Assembly: GCA_964587835.1 (NCBI GenBank)
Contig: CAZPMN010000028.1
Coordinates: 1-36,188, forward strand
DNA from: Erginobacter sp964587835
GTDB lineage: Bacteria; Auribacterota; Erginobacteria; Erginobacterales; Erginobacteraceae
Length of the DNA stretch: 36,188 nt
Reading direction: 5' to 3'
Under the pieces are notes generated by a model. That model was not told the origin of the DNA and did not search any database. It saw only the letters and a program-made list of their open reading frames with translations. Below, piece after piece: positions 1 through 6,791 of the stretch. The first letter of the stretch is position 1; every line of letters starts with the position of its first letter. The translations under genes were made by a program, and so were the position numbers.

Positions 1-47
1 GAGTGACCAAGAGGCTCTGTCACTTAAGTGACCAAGAGGCTCTGTCA
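1..47. repeat. Two tandem copies of a 21-bp hairpin-forming repeat
   Basis: A 21-bp string starting AGTGACCAAGAGG occurs at 2-22 and again at 27-47, a 25-bp period. Each copy has ends that can pair (TAAGTGAC against GTCACTTA across the junction). The array is cut by the window edge, so it may be longer. It lies just downstream of gspK; there is no T-tract, so a terminator role is not supported. Confidence 0.6.
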
Positions 48-76
48 TGTGGCCGATTACTGATTACTTCCTTTCA

Positions 77-1462
77 TCAGTCCTCCACCCGCCAGTAGCA
101 TATAACTATCCTGTTCTCCTGACGCTGGACCACAGCCCGGATCCGGACGGAGATCCCGGTGAATTTGCCGTCGACCTCTTTCCCGACCCTCCCCTCGGAG
201 AGGATGTTGAAGTACTCGCTGGTGACCTTGAACTTCTCCATAAACTTGGTCAGTACTTTTTCCGTCAGGTACTCGTCGTCATTGACATTCTCAACCTTGG
301 CAAAGGGAAGTTCCTCCCGGGCGGCGATGATATCCGCGGCCAGGATGGACTGGTCATCGTTGTTATCCTGGAGCACCACCTCCAGGACCTCGCGGGGAGC
401 GGTATTGATATTGACCAGCCCGTCGCCGTAAACGGTCAGATAACCCCGCAAGCCCGGAAACGGCTTTTTCGCCCAGGGGTCGATCAGCTCCAGTTCCAGC
501 TCCCCTTCCTTGGGCTTGACCCGGATCTCCTCCTCGGGATAACCGTTCAGGAGCTGACGAGGTATCCCTTCCAGCAGGGCCAGTTCCCCGATCGTCTCGA
601 CCGGACCCGATCGCTCGAACTCCCCGGAAGTGGAGGGCGGTTCGTCATCGAACCAGTCCACAATGGCGTCGAGCAGACCATCCGGGGTATCGAAGAGCTG
701 GCGGGCAAAGGGATCGATCCCGTCGGCGAGATCGGCAATCTCCCGGGCTTTTTCCAGCATCAGCTTGAGCTGGAAGTACTCCACCGAATCCTCATCAATC
801 TCAATCTCCTCCTCGTCCCCCTTTTTTTTCTCCTCAACTGTTTCTTCGGCCGAGGCAATTTTCCGGGCAGCCGCTTCCGCCTTTTCGATCACTTCTCGGG
901 GTTTTCTCCCGTCCGTATCCTCCTCCTTTTCAGCCTCGGTTGGCCCCCCAGCCAGGAGGGTCCGGGCGGCCGCCACTTCCTTAACCGCGTCTTCCAGCAG
1001 GTGATTGAGATTCAACTTCCTCTCCTCATCCACGATCTTGAAGATGAAACCTCTCCGGACATTTTGTCCGGAATTCTCCTCGCCCAGGGAATTGAATTCC
1101 TGCGGGCCGGCCCAATCCTCATCCAGACTGTCCCAACCTTTTTCTTCTTCCTCTTCATTCACGGAGCCGCGGATTGCGCCATCGGCGTCCGGGGTGGCGG
1201 GTTTCTCCAGATCATAGATCTTGTCTTCCTCCAGCACCGCAATCGCCTGATTCAACCCGGCCTGGGCCAGAAAAAACGCCTCCGTGCTGTCCCGGGCTCC
1301 AGCCGCCATCATCACATCGAGACCGCTCAAGTAGTTGTACTGCATAACCAGGACTCCGAGCAGGGCAATCACCAGGACCACGGTCAGCAGAACCACGCCG
1401 GAGTCCCGGCGAGTGTTTCTGATGTCATCTCCCAAAGCAAATGATGAAGCTTGTCCCTGCAT
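77..1462 (-). CDS. gspK: Type II secretion minor pseudopilin GspK
   Basis: This 461-residue protein is the tip-forming minor pseudopilin of the type II secretion pseudopilus in the inner membrane and periplasm. A short basic leader is followed by a prepilin site (DSG then VVLLTVVLVIALLGVLV) that lacks Glu at position +5, as usual for GspK and unlike GspG-J. The long periplasmic part contains a strongly charged Glu/Lys stretch at about residues 95-210 and ends in the T2SSK-type helical domain. The ATG at 1462 was chosen because GGAG lies 9 nt upstream; an in-frame extension to 1678 would run into gspJ and encodes an Arg/Gly-rich non-protein-like string. It is the last gsp gene visible, 38 nt after gspJ. 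Family assignment rests on the N-terminus, length and operon position. Confidence 0.88.
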   Translation of the reverse strand: MQGQASSFALGDDIRNTRRDSGVVLLTVVLVIALLGVLVMQYNYLSGLDVMMAAGARDSTEAFFLAQAGLNQAIAVLEEDKIYDLEKPATPDADGAIRGSVNEEEEEKGWDSLDEDWAGPQEFNSLGEENSGQNVRRGFIFKIVDEERKLNLNHLLEDAVKEVAAARTLLAGGPTEAEKEEDTDGRKPREVIEKAEAAARKIASAEETVEEKKKGDEEEIEIDEDSVEYFQLKLMLEKAREIADLADGIDPFARQLFDTPDGLLDAIVDWFDDEPPSTSGEFERSGPVETIGELALLEGIPRQLLNGYPEEEIRVKPKEGELELELIDPWAKKPFPGLRGYLTVYGDGLVNINTAPREVLEVVLQDNNDDQSILAADIIAAREELPFAKVENVNDDEYLTEKVLTKFMEKFKVTSEYFNILSEGRVGKEVDGKFTGISVRIRAVVQRQENRIVICYWRVED

Positions 1463-1500
1463 ATTCCGTGTGCTCCATCCGCCCGTTGGTCCCGGCTGAT

Positions 1501-2235
1501 TCAAATCTCTCCCTCTTCTTCCTCCTCCAGCCGGGGAGTCATCGGAAGGAAGGCGCTGGCGGTAAAGCGGACCGGTTCCCCTTCCGGCAGGCCGATTTCC
1601 AGGGTAATGCGGACTCCGTAAGGAGTAACCGGAGCTTCTTCCTCCACGATCTCCTCCTCCCCCTCTTCTCCCTCCCAAATCCAGTCGTCCAGCCAGATCA
1701 GGCCGTCGTAATACTTGAAATCCAGGGCCCGGACGTTCTCGGCCAGAACCATCTCTTCCCCTTCCTCGAAGGGTTCCTCGAGATTGAAGTAGGGCGAGGT
1801 TCTCATCATCAACCGACCTTCCTCTTCCCCCTGTCCCAGGTAGTAACTTACTTCATAGGAGTCGTAGCCGGGATGCTCCTCGCCGCCCTGGAGCAGGGTG
1901 GTGGTGACCATCTTCAGGTTGTCGTTCTCCCGGCCGGCGTACCATTCGTCTTCCCCGATGAACATCTCCCCCTTCTCGGCGAAAAGCGGCTGGTAAGCGC
2001 CGCCAATCTCCCGGGCCATCGTTTCCAGGACGATTCGGGCGGTCTGGTAGACGTCGGAGATCCGGTTGTAGTTGGCCGTAGTCTTGACCACCATAATATA
2101 AGATCCGTAAACCGAAGCCAGGAGCACCGAACCAAGGGCAACGGCGATCAGCACTTCCAGCACCGTGAAACCGGCCGACCGAAGGGATTCCGGCGGCGGG
2201 GAATAATCTCTTCCCTCTGTACCGTTATTCTTCAA
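1501..2235 (-). CDS. gspJ: Type II secretion minor pseudopilin GspJ
   Basis: This 244-residue minor pseudopilin forms the tip complex with GspI and GspK. The prepilin signal is SLRSAG followed by FTVLEVLIAVALGSVLL, with Glu at +5 and a hydrophobic helix of about 20 residues; the rest is periplasmic beta-rich and acidic (EEGEEEIVEEE). The start is decided by the ribosome site: a TTG at 2235 has GAGGAG 7 nt upstream and gives a normal 18-residue leader, while the next in-frame ATGs (2274, 2400) add a non-conserved Arg-rich string overlapping gspI. With the TTG the gene overlaps the end of gspI by 11 nt, which suggests translational coupling. The TTG start is inferred. Confidence 0.88.
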   Translation of the reverse strand: MKNNGTEGRDYSPPPESLRSAGFTVLEVLIAVALGSVLLASVYGSYIMVVKTTANYNRISDVYQTARIVLETMAREIGGAYQPLFAEKGEMFIGEDEWYAGRENDNLKMVTTTLLQGGEEHPGYDSYEVSYYLGQGEEEGRLMMRTSPYFNLEEPFEEGEEMVLAENVRALDFKYYDGLIWLDDWIWEGEEGEEEIVEEEAPVTPYGVRITLEIGLPEGEPVRFTASAFLPMTPRLEEEEEGEI

Positions 2236-2692
2236 CCGTCTTCTCCTCGGTCTCAAAGTAGAGGTGGACGACATTGGTACTGAAGACGGAACCGGCCGGA
2301 TCCTCCTTCTCCCCCCCGGGACGGAATTTTCGACTGGCCCCTGCCCTGACCTCCAGCATCTCGACTTCCAGTTTCTCGTTTTCCTTGATCTCCTCCTCAA
2401 ACTTCAGGAACCTGTGCTCTTCACTCCCCGGCCCGGGAGATCCGTCCAATCCGAAGCCTCCCTCCTCCCCGGACAGAACCAGATACCCGTAAGCCTCCAG
2501 TTCGGCCAGCCGGTCGCGGGTCTGGAGTAAGGCCACGGTCATCTCCCTGCTCCGGCGGATGTTGGCCACGGTAGTGGCGTGAGTGACCAGGAGAGGGACC
2601 AGGCCGACCGCCAGGACAGCCGTCGCCATCAACACCTCGAGAAGGGTGAAACCGGAGTCGCTTCTACCTCCGTTGCCGGATCGCCTCTTCAT
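2225..2692 (-). CDS. gspI: Type II secretion minor pseudopilin GspI
   Basis: This 155-residue minor pseudopilin of the type II secretion tip complex has the leader MKRRSGNGGRSDSG, a prepilin peptidase site, and then FTLLEVLMATAVLAVGLVPLL with Glu at +5. The GspI-like feature is the segment after the helix, where family members carry a short polar helix (ATTVANIRRSREMTVALLQTRDRLAELEA). Its ATG overlaps the gspH stop as ATGA, so the two are translationally coupled. Its 3' end overlaps gspJ. Length is somewhat above typical GspI (about 120-130 residues) because of an acidic C-terminal extension. Confidence 0.88.
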   Translation of the reverse strand: MKRRSGNGGRSDSGFTLLEVLMATAVLAVGLVPLLVTHATTVANIRRSREMTVALLQTRDRLAELEAYGYLVLSGEEGGFGLDGSPGPGSEEHRFLKFEEEIKENEKLEVEMLEVRAGASRKFRPGGEKEDPAGSVFSTNVVHLYFETEEKTVEE

Positions 2693-3177
2693 TTGATCTT
2701 GATCTCCGCCCGGCCGGTGTAAGGCTTGACCAGAATTTCGACCCGGTCGCCCTGCTCGGTCTCAAGCGGAATGGTCGCCCCGTTGGAATTTCCCCTCGGG
2801 TAGAACCTGATCACGGACTCAAACCCCTCGGTCACCCGGGTCTCCATCTGGATCCTCCCGACCTTGATTCCCTCCGGGATCTTCCACCGTTTCACGACCT
2901 CTTCTTCCTCCCGGTAATAATCTTCGACGTTCTCTTTCTTTTTCCTGATCGAGTACTCCCCCTTCTCCCGGTCGATAAAGAAGGTTCGGGGACTCTTCTC
3001 GATCACCGCCCGGGCCCGGGCGTAGTCAAGGGCTCCGGCCAGCTGGCGGCTGAAACCGATCAGGCGCCGACCGGAAAACAACCCGGCCAGGTTGGGGAAG
3101 GTGACCAGGAAGATCACGCCGACCAGAACCAGGACCACGGTAAGCTCGATCAGCGTGAATCCGTCCCGCCGTCTCAT
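2689..3177 (-). CDS. gspH: Type II secretion minor pseudopilin GspH (GspH/FimT family)
   Basis: This 162-residue protein has a six-residue leader MRRRDG and then FTLIELTVVLVLVGVIFLVTFP, a canonical prepilin N-terminus with Glu +5. The segment after the helix (FSRQLAGALDYARARAVIEKSPRTFFID) matches the GspH/FimT pattern of an R-A-A-I/V helix followed by beta strands. GspH is the minor pseudopilin linking the tip complex to the GspG shaft. It begins 26 nt after gspG and overlaps gspI by 4 nt. The charged middle (KKKENVEDYYREEEEVVKRW) is an insertion relative to the short enterobacterial protein. Confidence 0.87.
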   Translation of the reverse strand: MRRRDGFTLIELTVVLVLVGVIFLVTFPNLAGLFSGRRLIGFSRQLAGALDYARARAVIEKSPRTFFIDREKGEYSIRKKKENVEDYYREEEEVVKRWKIPEGIKVGRIQMETRVTEGFESVIRFYPRGNSNGATIPLETEQGDRVEILVKPYTGRAEIKIK

Positions 3178-3203
3178 CTCTCTCCACCGGCCGGACTCCC
3201 GGT

Positions 3204-3617
3204 CTATTGCGCCGGCGCCCCGCCGATATCCCAGTTAGTCACGTCGGCATTATCCCCGGTTCCGCCGGCGGCGCCGTCCTTTCCCCAGGAGGCAATGTCG
3301 TAATCCTGTCCATGCTGACTGTTCTTATTGTAATAGTAATCGTTACCCCAGGGGTCCTTGGGGGTCTGTTTCAGGTACTCCGGGACCAGGGCGGAAAGGG
3401 AATCGGGATAGTCGAAGTGATCGGTGAAATACATACCCAGCGCCCCCTCGATGTTCTTGATCTGCATCTGGGCGGCCGCCCGCTGTCCCTTCCCGATCTG
3501 CTTGAAGAACTGGGGGGCGATCACCGCCGCCAGAAAACCGATGATCGCGATCACCACCATCAGTTCCACCAGGGTGAAACCGCGACTGTCGCGGGATCTG
3601 CCTGTCTTAAAGTTCAT
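3204..3617 (-). CDS. gspG: Type II secretion major pseudopilin GspG
   Basis: This 137-residue major shaft subunit of the pseudopilus has leader MNFKTGRSRDSRG, then FTLVELMVVIAIIGFLAAV with Glu +5. The globular domain carries the GspG fold signature: DPWGNDYYY and a calcium-loop-like C-terminus (DIASWGKDG, GDNADVTNWD). Length matches the family. The start is the second ATG of an ATGATG pair: AAGGAGGT lies 6 nt before the ATG at 3617 but only 3 nt before that at 3620. This is the strongest Shine-Dalgarno site in the operon, fitting a subunit needed in many copies. A longer in-frame start at 3677 would read back into gspF. Confidence 0.95.
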   Translation of the reverse strand: MNFKTGRSRDSRGFTLVELMVVIAIIGFLAAVIAPQFFKQIGKGQRAAAQMQIKNIEGALGMYFTDHFDYPDSLSALVPEYLKQTPKDPWGNDYYYNKNSQHGQDYDIASWGKDGAAGGTGDNADVTNWDIGGAPAQ

Positions 3618-3643
3618 CATCGACCTCCTTATCATTGATTGAC

Positions 3644-3670
3644 GTAGGGGCGAGGTATGCCTCGTCCTAC
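3644..3670. repeat. Hairpin between gspF and gspG
   Basis: An inverted repeat with arms GTAGGGGCGAGG (3644-3655) and CCTCGTCCTAC (3660-3670), loop TATG, with one bulge and a G-T pair. It occupies nearly the whole gap between the gspF stop and the gspG ribosome site. It may stabilise the downstream gspG message after processing, or be an intergenic palindromic repeat; there is no T-tract. Confidence 0.6.
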
Positions 3671-3673
3671 CAT

Positions 3674-4894
3674 TCAAGCCAACACCTGGCTCATCTGAAA
3701 GATGGGAAGCAAGATTGAGACCACGATATAACCCACCACCACCCCCATCAGGACGATCATAATCGGTTCCAGGAGCGAGGTCAGGGCGCTGACCGTGGAC
3801 TCGACCTCGTCCTCGTAAGACTGGGCGATCTTCTCCAACATCGGTTCCAGGGAACCGCTGGCTTCCCCGATCGCGATCATATGGACCACGATCGGGGGAA
3901 AGACCCGGCTCCGCCGGAAGGGACCGGCGATCGACTGGCCGGCCCGGATCGCCTCCATCGCCTTCTCGATCGATCCTGCGATCACGGTATTATTGACGAT
4001 GGCGCTGACGATTCTCAGGGAATCGATCAGGGGAGCCCCGCTGGAGATCAGGGTGGCCAAGGTTCGGCTGAACCGGACCACGGCGATCTTCCGGACTAAG
4101 GGGCCAAAGAGAGGAAGCCGGAGCTTGATCCGGTCGATCACCCGCCGGCCCCGGCGGCCGTTCTTCCAGAAATTAAAGAGCAGGTAGAGTCCGACCAGGA
4201 TCAGGATCAGGGCCCACCAGTAGCCCCGCATAAAATCACTGATATTGAGCAGGACCACGGTGGGAAGGGGAAGCGCCTGCTGGGTCTCGGTGAAGATGCT
4301 GGTGATGGTGGGAACGACCTGGACCAGGAGAAAGATGATCACCGCCACCCCGATCAGGCCGACCAGAAGCGGGTAGACCATCACCGAGCGGATGTGGTTG
4401 CGCATCTTGACGTTCTTCTCGGTCAGGTCGGCCAGCCGCTCCAGGACCACGTCGAGGGCGCCGGCCGCCTCGCCCGCGGCAATCATATTGGTATAGAGCG
4501 GGGGAAAGACCCGGGGGAAGCTCTTCAGGGAATCGGCAAAACTGTGGCCGGCGTTCACCTGGTCCCGGACCTTGATGATCACCCTCTTCAGGGGGCTCTT
4601 CTCCAGCTGGTCGATCAGGGCGTTGAGTGCCTGAACCAGCTGCAGGCCGGAGGAGAGCAGGGTCGCGGTCTGCCTGGTGAAGACGGCCACGTCACCCGCC
4701 TTCACCCGGTGGAAGAGGCGGGAGATAGCCTGATCGCTCCGCAGATCGATCTTCTCCTCCGATTCCGTCACCTCGGTCGGATAGAGACCTCGCCTCCGGA
4801 GCTTGGAACGGGCATCGGTGGCACTGTCGGCGTCGATGATCCCCGAAGCCTGTTCGCCCTTGGCGTTGAGCGCTTTGTAATCAAATACCGGCAT
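3674..4894 (-). CDS. gspF: Type II secretion inner-membrane platform protein GspF
   Basis: This 406-residue polytopic platform protein contacts GspE and pseudopilins. A short N-terminal segment (PVFDYKALNAKGEQASGIIDADS) matches the GspF/PilC start, followed by two homologous T2SSF cytoplasmic helical domains at about residues 70-190 and 275-395. Each contains the ARQ/SRTLATLISSG...LxxAL pattern (FTRQTATLLSSGLQL; FSRTLATLISSGAPL) and an AGEAAG or IGEASG motif. Three membrane segments lie near 167-200, 222-243 and 372-400. Length is exactly that of the family. No good Shine-Dalgarno site precedes the ATG; the space is filled by hairpin repeats, so translation initiation is unusual for this operon. 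Confidence 0.96.
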   Translation of the reverse strand: MPVFDYKALNAKGEQASGIIDADSATDARSKLRRRGLYPTEVTESEEKIDLRSDQAISRLFHRVKAGDVAVFTRQTATLLSSGLQLVQALNALIDQLEKSPLKRVIIKVRDQVNAGHSFADSLKSFPRVFPPLYTNMIAAGEAAGALDVVLERLADLTEKNVKMRNHIRSVMVYPLLVGLIGVAVIIFLLVQVVPTITSIFTETQQALPLPTVVLLNISDFMRGYWWALILILVGLYLLFNFWKNGRRGRRVIDRIKLRLPLFGPLVRKIAVVRFSRTLATLISSGAPLIDSLRIVSAIVNNTVIAGSIEKAMEAIRAGQSIAGPFRRSRVFPPIVVHMIAIGEASGSLEPMLEKIAQSYEDEVESTVSALTSLLEPIMIVLMGVVVGYIVVSILLPIFQMSQVLA

Positions 4895-4903
4895 AATAAA
4901 AAA

Positions 4904-5053
4904 TGTAGGATCGTCCCGAACTTTGTTCGGGACTTGTAGTAGTTGTAGTAAGTGCCGGACCGCTTCGCTTGTACTTCATCAAGCCTTACCGCCGGCAAGG
5001 CGATACCGCATTTCCTTCAAGTCCTGAAGCGACAGCGTCAGGACGATACTGCA
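4904..5053. repeat. Cluster of variable-stem hairpin repeats between gspE and gspF
   Basis: Three clear hairpin units fill this gap. A perfect 9-bp stem GTCCCGAAC / GTTCGGGAC with a 3-nt loop lies at 4913-4933 in minus orientation. A unit with GCCTT / AAGGC arms lies at 4983-5001, and a unit with GTCCTGA / TCAGGAC arms at 5021-5044. Flanks are shared: read in unit orientation, CAA or CAAG comes just before the stem and GATACYRCA (GATCCTACA in the inverted unit) just after. A degenerate fourth unit may lie around 4951-4970. The same family recurs at 9330-9430. Confidence 0.75.
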
Positions 5054-5056
5054 TAA

Positions 5057-6775
5057 TCACACCTCTATTATGTCCTCCTGGGTAACGCGGACCACTTCCT
5101 CGATGGTGGTGTTCCCCTCCTTCACCTGGCGGGCCCCGTCCATCCGCAGGGTCCGCATCCCCTTCTTCAGAGCGGCCTTCTTAATCACCCCAGTATTGGT
5201 CCGCTCCAGGACCATCCGGCGGATTTCGTCATCGATCAGGAGAATCTCGAAGATCCCGCTTCGGCCCATATACCCGGAGTTGAAACATTTCTCGCAGCCC
5301 CGTCCCCGGTAGAGCTTGCCCTCGGGGATATCCTCCGGGGTGAGGCCGATCTCCTGCAGTGCCTCCGCGGTTGGGACGAAACTCTCCCGGCAGTGGGGGC
5401 AGATCGTCCTGACCAGCCGCTGAGCCATAATCCCGACCACCGAAGAGGAGACCAGATAGGGTTCGACTCCCATATCCACCAGCCGGGTGATGGCCCCGGC
5501 GGCGTCGTTGGTATGGAGGGTGGAGAAGACCAGGTGGCCGGTCAGGCTGGCCTGAATGGCGATCTCGGCGGTCTCGTGGTCCCGCATCTCCCCGATCAGG
5601 ACCACGTCCGGGTCCTGCCTCAGGATGGAACGCAGGCCGCTGGCGAAGGTCAGGCCGATCTTGGGGTTGGCCTGGATCTGCCCGATCCCCGACATCTGGT
5701 ACTCCACCGGATCCTCGACGGTGATGATGTTTTGCTCCTTGGAGTTGACGGCGGCCAGGGCGGCGTAAAGGGTGGTGGTCTTCCCGGAGCCGGTCGGGCC
5801 GGTGACCAGGATGATCCCGTGGGTCAGCTTGAGCAGGCGAGCGAAAAGGGCCAGCCGGTCGTCGCTCATCCCCAGGTCGTGGAGACTGTAAACCTGGGCG
5901 GACCGGTCGAGGAGCCGGAGCACGATCCTCTCCCCGAAGGAAACCGGGATCAACGAGACGCGCAAGTCGATCTCTCGGTCGGTGATCCGAATCTTGATCC
6001 GGCCGTCCTGGGGAAGGCGCTTCTCGGCGATGTTCAGGTTGGCCATGATCTTGATCCGGGAGGTAATCGCCGACTGGTACTGCTTGGGCGGGGTCAGGGC
6101 CTCGTAGAGGACGCCGTCGATTCGGTAGCGGACTTGTAGTTCCTTCTCAAAGGGCTCGATGTGAATGTCGCTGGCCCGAGCTTTGGCCGCCTCGAAGAGA
6201 ATCAGGTTGACCAGCTTGATCACCGGGGCCTTGGAGGCGATGTCAAGCAGGTCCTCAGCCTGGTCGGCCACCACCACCTGCTCGGCGGCTTCTTCTTCCT
6301 CCATCCCCTCCAGCACTGCTTCCGCCGCCCCCTCGGCGTGACCATAGGAGCGATTGGCAATCCGGACAATCTCGTCGGGGGGGCTGACCACCGGGGTGAC
6401 TTCCTTCTCCAGCAAAAGCCGGAGATCGTCAAGGGGCTGGACCTGCAGAGGATTGGCCATCGCCACCCGAACGATCCCGTTTTCTTCCCGGAGCGGAATC
6501 AGCTGATGGGCAAGAAGGAAATTGATCGGGACCCGGGTGATGATCTCTTTGTCCACCATCTCCTCAGAGAGACTCTCCAGGTAAGGTAGATCGAGCTGGC
6601 GACTGAGCGCCCGGCGGTACTGCTCCTGGTCGATCGCCCCCAGGTCGAGGAGGATCTCGCCCAAAGACTGCCCGCTGGCGGGGCCGGCCTGGCGGGCCTG
6701 CGCCTTCTTCAGGGTTTCGGCGTCAATCGCCCCCTCCTCCAGGAGAATATCTTCGACTGTCCGGTTGCTTATCAT
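5057..6775 (-). CDS. gspE: Type II secretion ATPase GspE
   Basis: This 572-residue cytoplasmic hexameric ATPase drives pseudopilus assembly. The N-terminal MshEN/GspE-N part (1-150) is followed by the catalytic core: Walker A GPTGSGKT at 326-333, Asp-box ITVEDPVEYQ near 351-360, Walker B region DPDVVLIGEMRD at 388-399, and His-box HLVFSTLHTNDA at 414-425. The four-cysteine zinc site is complete (CPHC 459-462, CEKC 494-497). An acidic stretch (EGMEEEEAAE, about 156-165) links N-domain and core. The ATG at 6775 was chosen because AGAGG lies 6 nt upstream and 16 nt separate it from the gspD stop; an upstream in-frame extension reads back through gspD. Confidence 0.97.
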   Translation of the reverse strand: MISNRTVEDILLEEGAIDAETLKKAQARQAGPASGQSLGEILLDLGAIDQEQYRRALSRQLDLPYLESLSEEMVDKEIITRVPINFLLAHQLIPLREENGIVRVAMANPLQVQPLDDLRLLLEKEVTPVVSPPDEIVRIANRSYGHAEGAAEAVLEGMEEEEAAEQVVVADQAEDLLDIASKAPVIKLVNLILFEAAKARASDIHIEPFEKELQVRYRIDGVLYEALTPPKQYQSAITSRIKIMANLNIAEKRLPQDGRIKIRITDREIDLRVSLIPVSFGERIVLRLLDRSAQVYSLHDLGMSDDRLALFARLLKLTHGIILVTGPTGSGKTTTLYAALAAVNSKEQNIITVEDPVEYQMSGIGQIQANPKIGLTFASGLRSILRQDPDVVLIGEMRDHETAEIAIQASLTGHLVFSTLHTNDAAGAITRLVDMGVEPYLVSSSVVGIMAQRLVRTICPHCRESFVPTAEALQEIGLTPEDIPEGKLYRGRGCEKCFNSGYMGRSGIFEILLIDDEIRRMVLERTNTGVIKKAALKKGMRTLRMDGARQVKEGNTTIEEVVRVTQEDIIEV

Positions 6776-6791
6776 AATCGACCTCTCCGGG

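Noticed and set aside
77..1678. Extended gspK start at 1678
   Set aside because: The added 72 residues are Arg/Gly-rich antisense-like sequence within gspJ and would move the prepilin leader far from the N-terminus.
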